DNA of 64,000 nucleotides, from positions 1 to 64,000 of the forward strand of contig NZ_VEED01000010.1 of assembly GCF_007678255.1 (NCBI RefSeq), written 5' to 3'. Shown here piece by piece: positions 1 through 6,934 of the stretch. Position 1 is the first letter of the stretch. The number at the start of each line of letters is the position of its first letter. A program made the translations under genes and the position numbers. Origin of the DNA: Bacillus sp. X1(2014). GTDB lineage: Bacteria > Bacillota > Bacilli > Bacillales_B > DSM-18226. The notes beneath the pieces were generated by a model that saw nothing but the letters and a program-made list of their open reading frames with translations, did no database searches and had not been told where the DNA came from.

Positions 1-26
1 ATAGGTGGAAAAACAGTGAAAAAGTC

Positions 27-64
27 AAAAGGGGTTCGGAATGTAAACATTCCGAACCCCTTTT
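27..64. terminator. Perfect 17-bp inverted repeat, likely bidirectional terminator
   Basis: Arms 27-43 and 48-64 are exact reverse complements around the loop TAAA, A-rich on the left and T-rich on the right. It probably ends an upstream gene outside the window. Confidence 0.6.
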
Positions 65-76
65 GTCGACAATCTG

Positions 77-112
77 ACATGGTGCTTCCGCGCCATGTTT
101 TTTTATTTTATT
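77..112 (+). terminator. Rho-independent terminator
   Basis: A 9-bp stem (77-85 with 90-98, loop TTCC) is followed by a long T-rich run. It lies just upstream of the azlC leader, so it ends transcription entering the window. Confidence 0.65.
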
Positions 113-180
113 TTATTTTTACTGAAAATTTGCTATTATTTATTCTTAAATGTGTAAGTGCAACAAGGGGAGGAATAGTG

Positions 181-909
181 TTGGCCGATCTAGCTTTTAG
201 TAAAGAATCATCAGAATTTAAAAAAGGAATTCAAGCCGGGATAAGTATTGGAATTGGCTATTTTCCAATTGCGCTGACCTTTGGTCTTCTCGCTAAGACT
301 TCGGGACTATCTCTATCTGAAACGGTGTTAATGAGCTTAATTGTATTTGCTGGTGCATCCCAATACATATCGCTGAGCCTAATCGCTTATGGTACAGGAA
401 TATTTGAAATTATTTTAACAACGTTTATCGTAAATATTCGTCATTTCCTAATGAGCACATCCCTGAATGAAAAGGTTGAAGAGGACCATCTACTCAATAA
501 GTTAATTTATTCATTTGGGATTACAGATGAAACATTTTCAGTGGTTGCTACAAAAGAAGGCCCGGCGGCAACCGGTTTTTTATTCGGTGTTATTTCGGTA
601 TCATACTCTAGTTGGGTAGTTTTTTCTGGACTGGGTCATTTGATTGGAGCTAACCTGCCTCAAACCCTGCAGGACAGCATGGGGGTCGCGCTATATGCCA
701 TGTTTATTGGACTTCTAGTCCCATCCATGAAAAAGAGCATAAAAGTAGTATTTCTAGCGGTACTAGGCGCGATATTTAATTCGATTTTTACCATTGGAAA
801 CCTCATGGCTCAAGGCTGGGCCATTGTTACCGCCACCCTTTTATCAGCCATCATTATCGAATCAGTTGAAGTAATTAAAAGGAATCGGAGTGTAAGACAT
901 GAAAACTGA
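181..909 (+). CDS. azlC: AzlC family branched-chain amino acid exporter, large subunit
   Basis: About 242 residues and very hydrophobic, with the AzlC/YgaZ opening (KKGIQAGISIGIGYFPIALTFG) and the following FAGASQY motif. The family forms two-component exporters of branched-chain amino acids and azaleucine in the cytoplasmic membrane, with AzlD as the small partner. azlD starts inside the end of this gene (11-nt overlap), so the two are one operon. The start is inferred: GGGGAGG at 167-173 lies 7 nt from TTG 181 and 4 nt from GTG 178, so either non-ATG codon could be used. An in-frame ATG further upstream falls inside terminator hairpins and is unlikely. Confidence 0.85.
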   Translation: MADLAFSKESSEFKKGIQAGISIGIGYFPIALTFGLLAKTSGLSLSETVLMSLIVFAGASQYISLSLIAYGTGIFEIILTTFIVNIRHFLMSTSLNEKVEEDHLLNKLIYSFGITDETFSVVATKEGPAATGFLFGVISVSYSSWVVFSGLGHLIGANLPQTLQDSMGVALYAMFIGLLVPSMKKSIKVVFLAVLGAIFNSIFTIGNLMAQGWAIVTATLLSAIIIESVEVIKRNRSVRHEN

Positions 910-1207
910 AATCGTTTGGATGATTCTTGGAATGGGTTTGGTTACATATATACCGCGTATGATGCCGTTTGTTTTATTCAAAGGGAAAGAACTGCCACCC
1001 TTTATTCAAGGAGTATTAAAAAATGTTCCGTATGCTACACTGGGGGCGTTAATTTTTCCAGCGATTATTTTTATTCAGAAGGATGATATCTGGTATGGGG
1101 TATTAGGGGCCGCTGCCGCTTTTATTGCGGCTTTTTTAGGAGCTAATATTATTGTAGTAGTGCTTGGTTCTATTGCTGTCCTATCCATATATTCGTATCT
1201 TATGTAA
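899..1207 (+). CDS. azlD: AzlD family transporter small subunit
   Basis: This 102-residue membrane protein has about three or four hydrophobic segments. Its TYIPRMMPFVLF motif near residues 16-28 is typical of AzlD (PF05437). AzlD is the obligatory small partner of AzlC in branched-chain amino acid export. It overlaps the end of azlC and has a GGAGTG ribosome site inside azlC, so translation is probably coupled. A U-tailed hairpin follows within a few bases of the stop. Substrate specificity cannot be read from the sequence. Confidence 0.85.
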   Translation: MKTEIVWMILGMGLVTYIPRMMPFVLFKGKELPPFIQGVLKNVPYATLGALIFPAIIFIQKDDIWYGVLGAAAAFIAAFLGANIIVVVLGSIAVLSIYSYLM

Positions 1208-1232
1208 GTCGGTATTTCATACCGGCTTTTTT
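1208..1232 (+). terminator. Terminator of azlCD
   Basis: An 8-bp stem (1208-1215 with 1219-1226, one G-T pair, loop TTC) is followed by six T residues directly after the azlD stop. Confidence 0.8.
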
Positions 1233-1286
1233 ATTGTATAGGAAATTATAAAATAATTTATGGTGGATACATTCAAATGGCTCTCT

Positions 1287-1448
1287 GAATCCAGCTCCAG
1301 CGCCCAGCGGCTAGTGTACTTCGCTCTCCGCCCTACGATAAGTCAAGCACGAATGCGCTCCGCTCTTCGTGTTTCCTTTATCTCGGTTGGAGCGCTCCAG
1401 TCCATACGCCGCAAAACGGGCGCTTGCGCTTTTTGTTCTTGTCTAGGC
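1287..1448. repeat. GC-rich intergenic repeat of the Bacillaceae type
   Basis: This stretch between azlD and yhfN is visibly GC-richer than its surroundings. It starts near CAGCTCCAGCGCCCAGCGGC and ends near GCGCTTGCGCTTTTTGTTC-TTGTCTAG, with internal GC-rich inverted segments. Such sequences are dispersed non-coding repeats in many Bacillus genomes. An open frame of about 71 codons across it has no ribosome site and follows repeat composition, so it is not called as a gene. Confidence 0.7.
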
Positions 1449-1542
1449 TCAAGCGCGGAGGCACTTGCATTTTAATTGTTCTAATTTGTCTTTTTTTAAC
1501 TAAACTAAGTATAGAGAGTTTGTACAAAAAGGGGGACAAATC

Positions 1543-2814
1543 ATGGCGAGAAAAATGGGAGTCTATGCGGTTGTGGGCTACATTCTATATGGATTGTTTT
1601 TTTATTGGTATTTATTTTATTTTGCTGACTCAAGCCTTCCTTTCGAATATGAAGGATCGAAGGCTGACCCGGCCACCTTTTTGAATGGCAGGGAACTTAT
1701 GCTGAGTGAGGAGTACTCTAAAATAAGAAATTTATTATTTTTCTTATCTACTCCCTTAGAATGGCTTATTTACTTCTTAATATTATTATTCGGCTTATCT
1801 AAAGCAATCAAGAATTGGGCTGAAAACTCCTCTAGGTATAAATTTCTCCAAACAGCCATTTATCTGATTTGGCTATCTGTTTTTGCTTATTTGGCGACAT
1901 TTCCATTAAGCTATATTAGTTTTAAATTATCAAAAACGTATAATATTTCGACCCAGTCGTTTGCTTCCTGGATGAAAGATGAGTTAATAGATTTTTGGAT
2001 TAATTATGGGACGTGGCTGATCATTGTTCCGGTATTATACTGGTTGATGAAGAAAAGTCAGAAACGCTGGTGGCTGTATGGATGGCTCTTATCCATTCCA
2101 TTTACATTATTTATGATGTTTCTCCAGCCAGTTGTGATTGATCCGTTATATAATGACTTTTATCCTTTAAAAAATAAAGCATTGGAAACAAAAATCTTGA
2201 CCCTGGCTGAAAAGGCTCAAATTCCAGCTACTCATGTATTTGAAGTGAATAAGTCAGAAGAAACGAATGCTTTAAATGCCTATGTTACGGGGATTGGTTC
2301 TAATGCTCGGATTGTCCTGTGGGATACTACCTTAAATAAACTATCGGATAATCAAATCTTATTTATAATGGCTCATGAAATGTGCCATTATGTTGAAAAA
2401 CATATTTATTTTGGAATAGCTGGCTACTTGCTGATATCACTGCTCGGTTTGTATTTGACCTATAGGATTATGAATTGGGCAACAAGACGATGGGGCAACG
2501 AATTGAAAATCTCAGATGTAAGAGATATCCGTTCACTGCCATTATTTTTTATGATTCTTTCGATGCTTCTGTTTGCTGCCAGTCCGTTTACTAATTTTAC
2601 TTCCCGTTATCAGGAAACTCGCGCTGACAAATACGCGATTGAAATGACCAAAAATCCAGAAGCAGCGATTACATCTTTTCAGGAATTAACTCGTTCTGGT
2701 TTAAGTCAAGTAAATCCACCGTTATTAGTAAAAATCTTCAGGTATACCCATCCTTCCATGCTTGACCGGATATCGACGCTTGAAGAGTACGAATTAAAGC
2801 ATAGAAATAAATAG
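1543..2814 (+). CDS. yhfN: M48 family (Ste24/CAAX prenyl protease-like) membrane metalloprotease, YhfN-like
   Basis: A 423-residue polytopic membrane protein with the zinc-protease signature HEMCH at residues 278-282 (His278 and His282 as ligands, Glu279 catalytic). The third-ligand region is ETRADKYA, with Glu358. Two membrane hairpins precede the catalytic domain and a further pair separates HExxH from the third ligand, the architecture of Ste24-type M48 proteases. Length and sequence fit B. subtilis YhfN. The true substrate is unknown, since bacteria do not make CAAX prenyl proteins. A GGGGGACAAATC ribosome site supports the start. A strong bidirectional hairpin follows. Confidence 0.85.
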   Translation: MARKMGVYAVVGYILYGLFFYWYLFYFADSSLPFEYEGSKADPATFLNGRELMLSEEYSKIRNLLFFLSTPLEWLIYFLILLFGLSKAIKNWAENSSRYKFLQTAIYLIWLSVFAYLATFPLSYISFKLSKTYNISTQSFASWMKDELIDFWINYGTWLIIVPVLYWLMKKSQKRWWLYGWLLSIPFTLFMMFLQPVVIDPLYNDFYPLKNKALETKILTLAEKAQIPATHVFEVNKSEETNALNAYVTGIGSNARIVLWDTTLNKLSDNQILFIMAHEMCHYVEKHIYFGIAGYLLISLLGLYLTYRIMNWATRRWGNELKISDVRDIRSLPLFFMILSMLLFAASPFTNFTSRYQETRADKYAIEMTKNPEAAITSFQELTRSGLSQVNPPLLVKIFRYTHPSMLDRISTLEEYELKHRNK

Positions 2815-2824
2815 ATACAAATCA

Positions 2825-2866
2825 AAAAAGGGCTGCAGACATCGTTAGATGTCTGCAGCCCTTTTT
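2825..2866. terminator. Bidirectional terminator between yhfN and yhzC
   Basis: A 19-bp perfect stem (2825-2843 with 2848-2866, loop GTTA) with A-tract and T-tract flanks serves the two convergent genes. Confidence 0.85.
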
Positions 2867-2915
2867 GTTGGCGAAAAATAAAAAAGCCGTCAGTCATGAC
2901 GGCAGTTAAAAGTAA

Positions 2916-3152
2916 TTACGTTCCAAACTTTTTGTTAATTTCCTTTAGTTGCCCGGATAACTTGAGAAATGACTTTTTGTCTCGAGAATCAATGGCCACA
3001 TCGATTTTTTGCAGTAGTTTTTCTCTTTCAACTGTTAGCTGAATTTCGGACAGCAGCATGTCGATGTATAAATCCTGGACAAAGTTCTCTTTCAAGCGAT
3101 TGCGTTTCATGGCACCAAGTTTCATTAATTCCGTGTATGATTTTTCATTCAT
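2916..3152 (-). CDS. yhzC: IDEAL domain protein, YhzC-like
   Basis: A 78-residue, charged, helical protein. The segment around YIDMLLSEIQLTVEREKLLQKI (split by the IDEAL motif) followed by DSRDKKSFLKLSGQLKEI matches the IDEAL domain (PF08858) of small Bacillus proteins, where an Ile-Asp-x-Ala/Leu core precedes a basic helix. The ATG at 3152 is chosen over the GTG three codons upstream because GAGGTG sits 6 nt from it. It is divergent from comK, the same arrangement as yhzC-comK in B. subtilis. Its molecular role is unknown. Confidence 0.8.
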   Translation of the reverse strand: MNEKSYTELMKLGAMKRNRLKENFVQDLYIDMLLSEIQLTVEREKLLQKIDVAIDSRDKKSFLKLSGQLKEINKKFGT

Positions 3153-3216
3153 GAAAATCACCTCTGATACTTTTTAAAATTATATGGGTTTTTTTGAAGA
3201 ATATCTCAGTTTTTAT

Positions 3217-3231
3217 AATTTTCAGATAAAT
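3217..3231. promoter_or_regulatory. Candidate CodY box upstream of comK
   Basis: AATTTTCAGATAAAT matches the CodY consensus AATTTTCWGAAAATT at 13 of 15 positions. CodY is a known repressor of comK in B. subtilis. The site is about 80 bp upstream of the comK start, in the divergent yhzC-comK region. Function is inferred. Confidence 0.5.
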
Positions 3232-3311
3232 ATTTATTTAGCCTAAATTTTGTGAATAATTTAGGAACAGTTCAGAAAAGTAAGGGAATAAAAAACAAGG
3301 AGTGTTAAGAT

Positions 3312-3914
3312 ATGATGGATAAGATGAAAAAGGAGTTGAATGGATTGAAGCAAATCGAGATCGAAGATTATGAAATCAATTCACGTACGATGTTTGTAGA
3401 ACCGGTGGTATATGGTAGTAAAATTTACTCACGTGTAGTGGAAGTAGAAGATGAATTCTTGTTACCCTTTAAGCCCTTGGATCTAATTAAAAAAAGTTGC
3501 AATTATTATGGTGTCGATTACGAAAGCAGGAAAAGAGGAACACGGCAACTAATTGGTTATTTCCGAAAACTCTCAATCATCATTGAACCAACTTACCACA
3601 TCTATTTTTTCCCTACAGTTTCGCCGCTTAAACCTGAGTGTATTTGGATAGCATTTGAACATGTGGAATGTTATCGCCGCGTAGCCGCACAAAAGACAAT
3701 GATCACTTTCCGTAACAAACAATCACATTTATTTCCAGTTCCAGTAAGTACAATAGAAGTACAGATGTTAAGAACTTCATTATTAAAAACAAAGCTCATG
3801 CAAAGAATAGAAAGTAATGGGAGAAAGTTCTTTAATAAGGCAAATGGACCCCAGTTGATAAATGCATCGGAAAGCTCCCTAGAATACGATGCCTATTCGA
3901 AGGATCCAAAGTAA
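3312..3914 (+). CDS. comK: Competence transcription factor ComK
   Basis: A 200-residue homologue of ComK, the master activator of DNA-uptake genes (com operons, recA, addAB), which binds pairs of AT-boxes. Recognisable blocks are the N-terminal YEINSRTMFVEPVVYGSKIYS, the GTRQLIGYFRKLSI segment and PECIWIAFEHV with KTMITFRNKQ. It is slightly longer than the 192-residue B. subtilis protein. AAGGAGTG lies 7 nt upstream of the ATG. The divergent yhzC neighbour is conserved. The competence machinery itself is outside the window, but comZ and addAB are present. Whether this strain is naturally competent cannot be told from this gene alone. Confidence 0.9.
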   Translation: MMDKMKKELNGLKQIEIEDYEINSRTMFVEPVVYGSKIYSRVVEVEDEFLLPFKPLDLIKKSCNYYGVDYESRKRGTRQLIGYFRKLSIIIEPTYHIYFFPTVSPLKPECIWIAFEHVECYRRVAAQKTMITFRNKQSHLFPVPVSTIEVQMLRTSLLKTKLMQRIESNGRKFFNKANGPQLINASESSLEYDAYSKDPK

Positions 3915-3933
3915 GGTTGCTTATTTCTAACAA

Positions 3934-4299
3934 TTAACGGGACAGATGTTTTTTTAATAAATAGGCCTCCATTATTTCTTGGACCTTATTGCGTATCCTT
4001 GGGTTAAAGTAATTATGGTTTTCTTCGTAGCCTTTATAGATAAACCTGTATAAAGTAAAAGCATCGTCCCGTTTTGTTTCAATTACCTGAAGTTTATTTT
4101 TTTTCATATAATGTTTTACTTCCGCCAATTCCTTCTGGATTTCCTTCATCGTTTCCTCAATCAAATCTAAATAGGGTTGTTTTAATTTAAAAGGGCTTTT
4201 TTCGACAACGGTTAAATCCCGGTTTAAGATAATTAGAACCATTGGCAAATACATTGCCTTCTCCATTATGTCTCGATCATCTTCGGGGATTCTGGTCAT
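3934..4299 (-). CDS. yhjD: YhjD family protein
   Basis: A 121-residue soluble protein, charged and helical, resembling B. subtilis YhjD (about 120 residues). No catalytic motif is visible. Features are a hydrophobic start (YLPMVLIILNRDL), a lysine-rich middle and the C-terminal segment NPRIRNKVQEIMEAYLLKKHL. It is convergent with comK, only 19 bp away. Family assignment rests on sequence resemblance and on the downstream yhjE-sipV context. The function is unknown. Confidence 0.65.
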   Translation of the reverse strand: MTRIPEDDRDIMEKAMYLPMVLIILNRDLTVVEKSPFKLKQPYLDLIEETMKEIQKELAEVKHYMKKNKLQVIETKRDDAFTLYRFIYKGYEENHNYFNPRIRNKVQEIMEAYLLKKHLSR

Positions 4300-4397
4300 T
4301 TTTTTCAGTCACACCTTTCGTTATAATAAGAACAAATGTTCCTCCTTATTTTACAAAAAAGGAACATTAAAAGCAATAGGACTTAACATAAACAAAA

Positions 4398-4420
4398 CTC
4401 GTCATTTGGCGAGCTTTTTT
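4398..4420. other. Small U-tailed hairpin in the yhjD-LCP intergenic region
   Basis: A 6-bp stem (CTCGTC with GGCGAG, loop ATTT) is followed by seven T on the plus strand and TTTTGTTT on the minus strand. No gene ends here on the plus strand, so it may be a terminator remnant or part of the yhjD leader. The rest of 4300-4570 shows nothing else clear. Confidence 0.35.
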
Positions 4421-4570
4421 TATTGAAATAATCTGTTGTTATATGAGAAAGTTTTTATTAATAGAAGGATATCTGATAGGGGAAAATGAATTAAATGAAG
4501 AAACCCCTAAAGAGAAAAAACGGTCATATAACTAGGAGCATAAAAAACATGGATGAATAGGTGATAATCA

Positions 4571-5506
4571 ATGAGATCTGATAAACATCAAGTGAAGAAA
4601 AAGAGACGATGGCCATCCGTTTTACTAGTATTCTTACTGCTAATTGGGGCAGTAGCGGGCTATGCTTATTATCAATACAAGCAAGGAGTTAACCAATCAC
4701 TAAAAAAAATTGATAAAAAGGCATCAAATATTGTCTATACTTTCGAAGGGCAAAAGGATCAGTATGGGGGGACGAATATCCTTTTGCTTGGAAGTGATGC
4801 AAGAGGGAAAGAAAAGTCTCGCGCAGATACAATCATGATTGTTCATTATAATGAAGACAAAGGAACCTTTAAATTAACTTCAATTATGAGGGACAGTTAC
4901 CTCGAGCTTCCGGGACATGGTAAACATAAGGTTAATTCAGCATTTGCACGCGGTGGACCAGAATTAATGAGGCAAACGATTAAGCAAAATTTTGATATTG
5001 ACCTTCAATACTATGTCATTGTCGATTTTCAAGGCTTTGTGCAACTTATCGATGAAGCATTCCCTAATGGGGTAGAGATCGATGTAGAGAAAAAAATGTC
5101 AAAAAATATTGATGTAACTTTAGAGCCAGGTCTGCAAAAATTAAATGGAGAGGAAATGCTTGGTTATGTCCGCTACCGTCATGATGCTATTGGGGATTTT
5201 GGAAGGGTAGAACGTCAACAAAAGGCGGTTAAGGCCATCGGAGATCAATTGATGGGACTGCAAACGATACCCAAGCTCCCTAAACTTATTGGGGTAGTGA
5301 CTCCTTACGTGAATACAAATATGAAAACTTCAGACATAACATTTATGGCGAAGGATTTCTTTTCAAATGATCGTGGAAATATTGATACGTTACGAATTCC
5401 TGTTGAAAATAGCTATTCGGATGCTCGTATAGCTGGGGAAGGTGCCGTATTAGATATCAATGTTGAAAAAAATAAAGAGGCACTTCATCAATTTATCACA
5501 AAGTAA
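4571..5506 (+). CDS. LytR-CpsA-Psr (LCP) family cell-wall polymer ligase
   Basis: A 311-residue type II membrane protein: a basic N-terminus, one membrane helix at about residues 17-34, then an extracellular LCP domain. The family transfers teichoic or other anionic polymers from undecaprenyl carriers to peptidoglycan. Conserved polyphosphate-binding residues are visible: GSDARG near 75-79, the RADT motif near 84-87, MRDSY near 106-110, and YVRYRHD near 199-205 followed by FGRVERQQ. Closest in type to TagT/TagU/TagV, but which paralogue cannot be fixed. GGTGAT precedes the ATG. The next gene starts 42 bp downstream. Confidence 0.87.
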   Translation: MRSDKHQVKKKRRWPSVLLVFLLLIGAVAGYAYYQYKQGVNQSLKKIDKKASNIVYTFEGQKDQYGGTNILLLGSDARGKEKSRADTIMIVHYNEDKGTFKLTSIMRDSYLELPGHGKHKVNSAFARGGPELMRQTIKQNFDIDLQYYVIVDFQGFVQLIDEAFPNGVEIDVEKKMSKNIDVTLEPGLQKLNGEEMLGYVRYRHDAIGDFGRVERQQKAVKAIGDQLMGLQTIPKLPKLIGVVTPYVNTNMKTSDITFMAKDFFSNDRGNIDTLRIPVENSYSDARIAGEGAVLDINVEKNKEALHQFITK

Positions 5507-5548
5507 TCATTGGTACTGCTAATTCGTAAAAAAATGAGGAGAAATAGG

Positions 5549-6214
5549 ATGGACATTGAATCATTAAAAGCATGGTTTACGCTTGAACATATAATGAGTC
5601 TAATTCGTGAATATCGAACCCTTGGCCCCATACCTGGCATAATGCTTATTGTCATTGAAGCTTTTTTGCCATTTCTCCCATTGTTTTTATTTGTAATGGC
5701 TAATGCCAGTGCTTTTGGACTCTGGTTAGGATTTTTATATTCATGGCTCGGAGCCTGTATTGGGGCCATACTCGTATTTTTACTAGTCAGAAGGTATGGG
5801 CAGCAAAAGTTATTATCTTTTTTGCCCAAGCACCCTCAGGTTCGTAAATTGATGGATTGGCTGGATCGTCATGGATTCGGCCCCCTCTTTTTATTGCTAT
5901 GTTTTCCATTTACCCCCTCAGCTGTAGTGAACATAGTTGCAGGTCTTTCTAAAATTCGCCTTGCCCAATACACGTTAGCTGTGTGTATCGGGAAGATGGT
6001 GATGATATTCACAATTAGTTTTGTGGGCTATGATATCCAGTCATTGCTGACGAAGCCTCTTCGGACTGTTGTAGTATTGCTTATTATATTCATTCTTTGG
6101 ATTGTTGGTAAAAGAATTGAAGGCCGAATGAATAAGAGCACGGAAACTGACCATAATGGTGAAATAGATAGAAACTATAAGCAGGAGAAACGGAGGAGCG
6201 TTAATGAAGATTGA
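5549..6214 (+). CDS. yhjE: TVP38/TMEM64 (SNARE-associated/VTT domain) membrane protein, YhjE-like
   Basis: A 221-residue polytopic membrane protein of the VTT (DedA-like) superfamily. Hallmarks are the first re-entrant segment with GPIPGIMLIVIEAFLPFLP and the second with FGPLFLLLCFPFTPSAVVNIVAG, each carrying conserved prolines. The ATG at 5549 is chosen because AGGAGA lies 7 nt upstream; an upstream TTG lacks a ribosome site. sipV follows with an 11-nt overlap, as in B. subtilis yhjE-sipV. Relatives are implicated in lipid scrambling, but no substrate can be assigned. Confidence 0.85.
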   Translation: MDIESLKAWFTLEHIMSLIREYRTLGPIPGIMLIVIEAFLPFLPLFLFVMANASAFGLWLGFLYSWLGACIGAILVFLLVRRYGQQKLLSFLPKHPQVRKLMDWLDRHGFGPLFLLLCFPFTPSAVVNIVAGLSKIRLAQYTLAVCIGKMVMIFTISFVGYDIQSLLTKPLRTVVVLLIIFILWIVGKRIEGRMNKSTETDHNGEIDRNYKQEKRRSVNED

Positions 6215-6758
6215 ATGGAAAAAGGAAGGCATGGAGTGGGCTAAGGCTTTTGCGATTGGAATCATTATTTTTGCTTTTATTCGTACATTTTTCTTTTCAA
6301 ATTATGTTGTCGAAGGCGAATCAATGATGCCAACGCTCCAGGATGGAAATAAGCTGGTAGTTAATAAGCTTGGTTATCAAGTGGGGGAATTGAATCGATT
6401 CGATGTGATTGTTTTTCATGCCAATGAAAAAGAGGATTTTGTAAAACGGATCATCGGCCTGCCAGGAGACAAGATTGAATATCGAGATGACCTATTGTAT
6501 ATTAATGGGCATAAGTATGATGAACCATTTTTAAATGTGTACAAACAAAAATCACCTGGAATAAGGATTACTGGTGATTTCAGTTTAAAAGAAATTACCG
6601 GTGAAAATACTGTCCCTGACGGAAAGTTATTTGTCCTTGGTGATAATCGATTAGGAAGTTGGGACAGCCGACAATTCGGTTTTATTTCAGCCAGTCAAGT
6701 CGTAGGTAAAGTCGATTTACGCTACTGGCCCTTAAATGAAATGGACGTCCATTTTTAA
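6204..6758 (+). CDS. sipV: Type I signal peptidase, SipV-like
   Basis: 184 residues with one N-terminal membrane helix (about 14-31) and an extracytoplasmic serine/lysine protease domain. The catalytic Ser40 lies in GESMMPTL and the general-base Lys81 in FVKRIIGLPGD. The C-terminal box GDNRLGSWDSRQFG is intact. It cleaves signal peptides from secreted pre-proteins on the outer face of the membrane. It overlaps yhjE by 11 nt, so the two are co-transcribed. A terminator follows the stop. Position matches B. subtilis sipV; sipS/T-type paralogues are probably elsewhere. Confidence 0.9.
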   Translation: MKIEWKKEGMEWAKAFAIGIIIFAFIRTFFFSNYVVEGESMMPTLQDGNKLVVNKLGYQVGELNRFDVIVFHANEKEDFVKRIIGLPGDKIEYRDDLLYINGHKYDEPFLNVYKQKSPGIRITGDFSLKEITGENTVPDGKLFVLGDNRLGSWDSRQFGFISASQVVGKVDLRYWPLNEMDVHF

Positions 6759-6778
6759 ATATTGAGATGAAGGCACTT

Positions 6779-6804
6779 ACACGATGAAGAATCGTGTTTT
6801 TTTT
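6779..6804 (+). terminator. Terminator of yhjE-sipV
   Basis: A 7-bp stem (ACACGAT with ATCGTGT) is followed by eight T residues. Confidence 0.8.
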
Positions 6805-6855
6805 GTCTTAAAACCGTATAATTTACCAATTATGGCTTGAATCTGTACATGGGTA

Positions 6856-6883
6856 TTGCAAACGTTTGTGCTTATTTTATGAT
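6856..6883 (+). promoter_or_regulatory. Candidate addB promoter with overlapping palindrome
   Basis: TTGCAA at 6856-6861 and TATGAT at 6878-6883 are spaced by 16 bp. The perfect palindrome CAAACGTTTG (6859-6868) overlaps the -35 and resembles the core of a CcpA cre site, though the distal half is poor. Inference only. Confidence 0.4.
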
Positions 6884-6934
6884 AGAATGGGAGATATAAA
6901 GTTTAAGAGTGGTTGTGGAAAGCGAGGTTTTTAC

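Noticed and set aside
1260..1475. 71-codon frame across the GC-rich repeat
   Set aside because: Composition is that of the repeat; there is no ribosome site and no protein-like pattern.
3160..3311. ComK K-boxes (AAAA-N5-TTTT pairs) upstream of comK
   Set aside because: A/T runs are present, but no pair with the correct N5 spacing could be read; autoregulation is likely but not shown.
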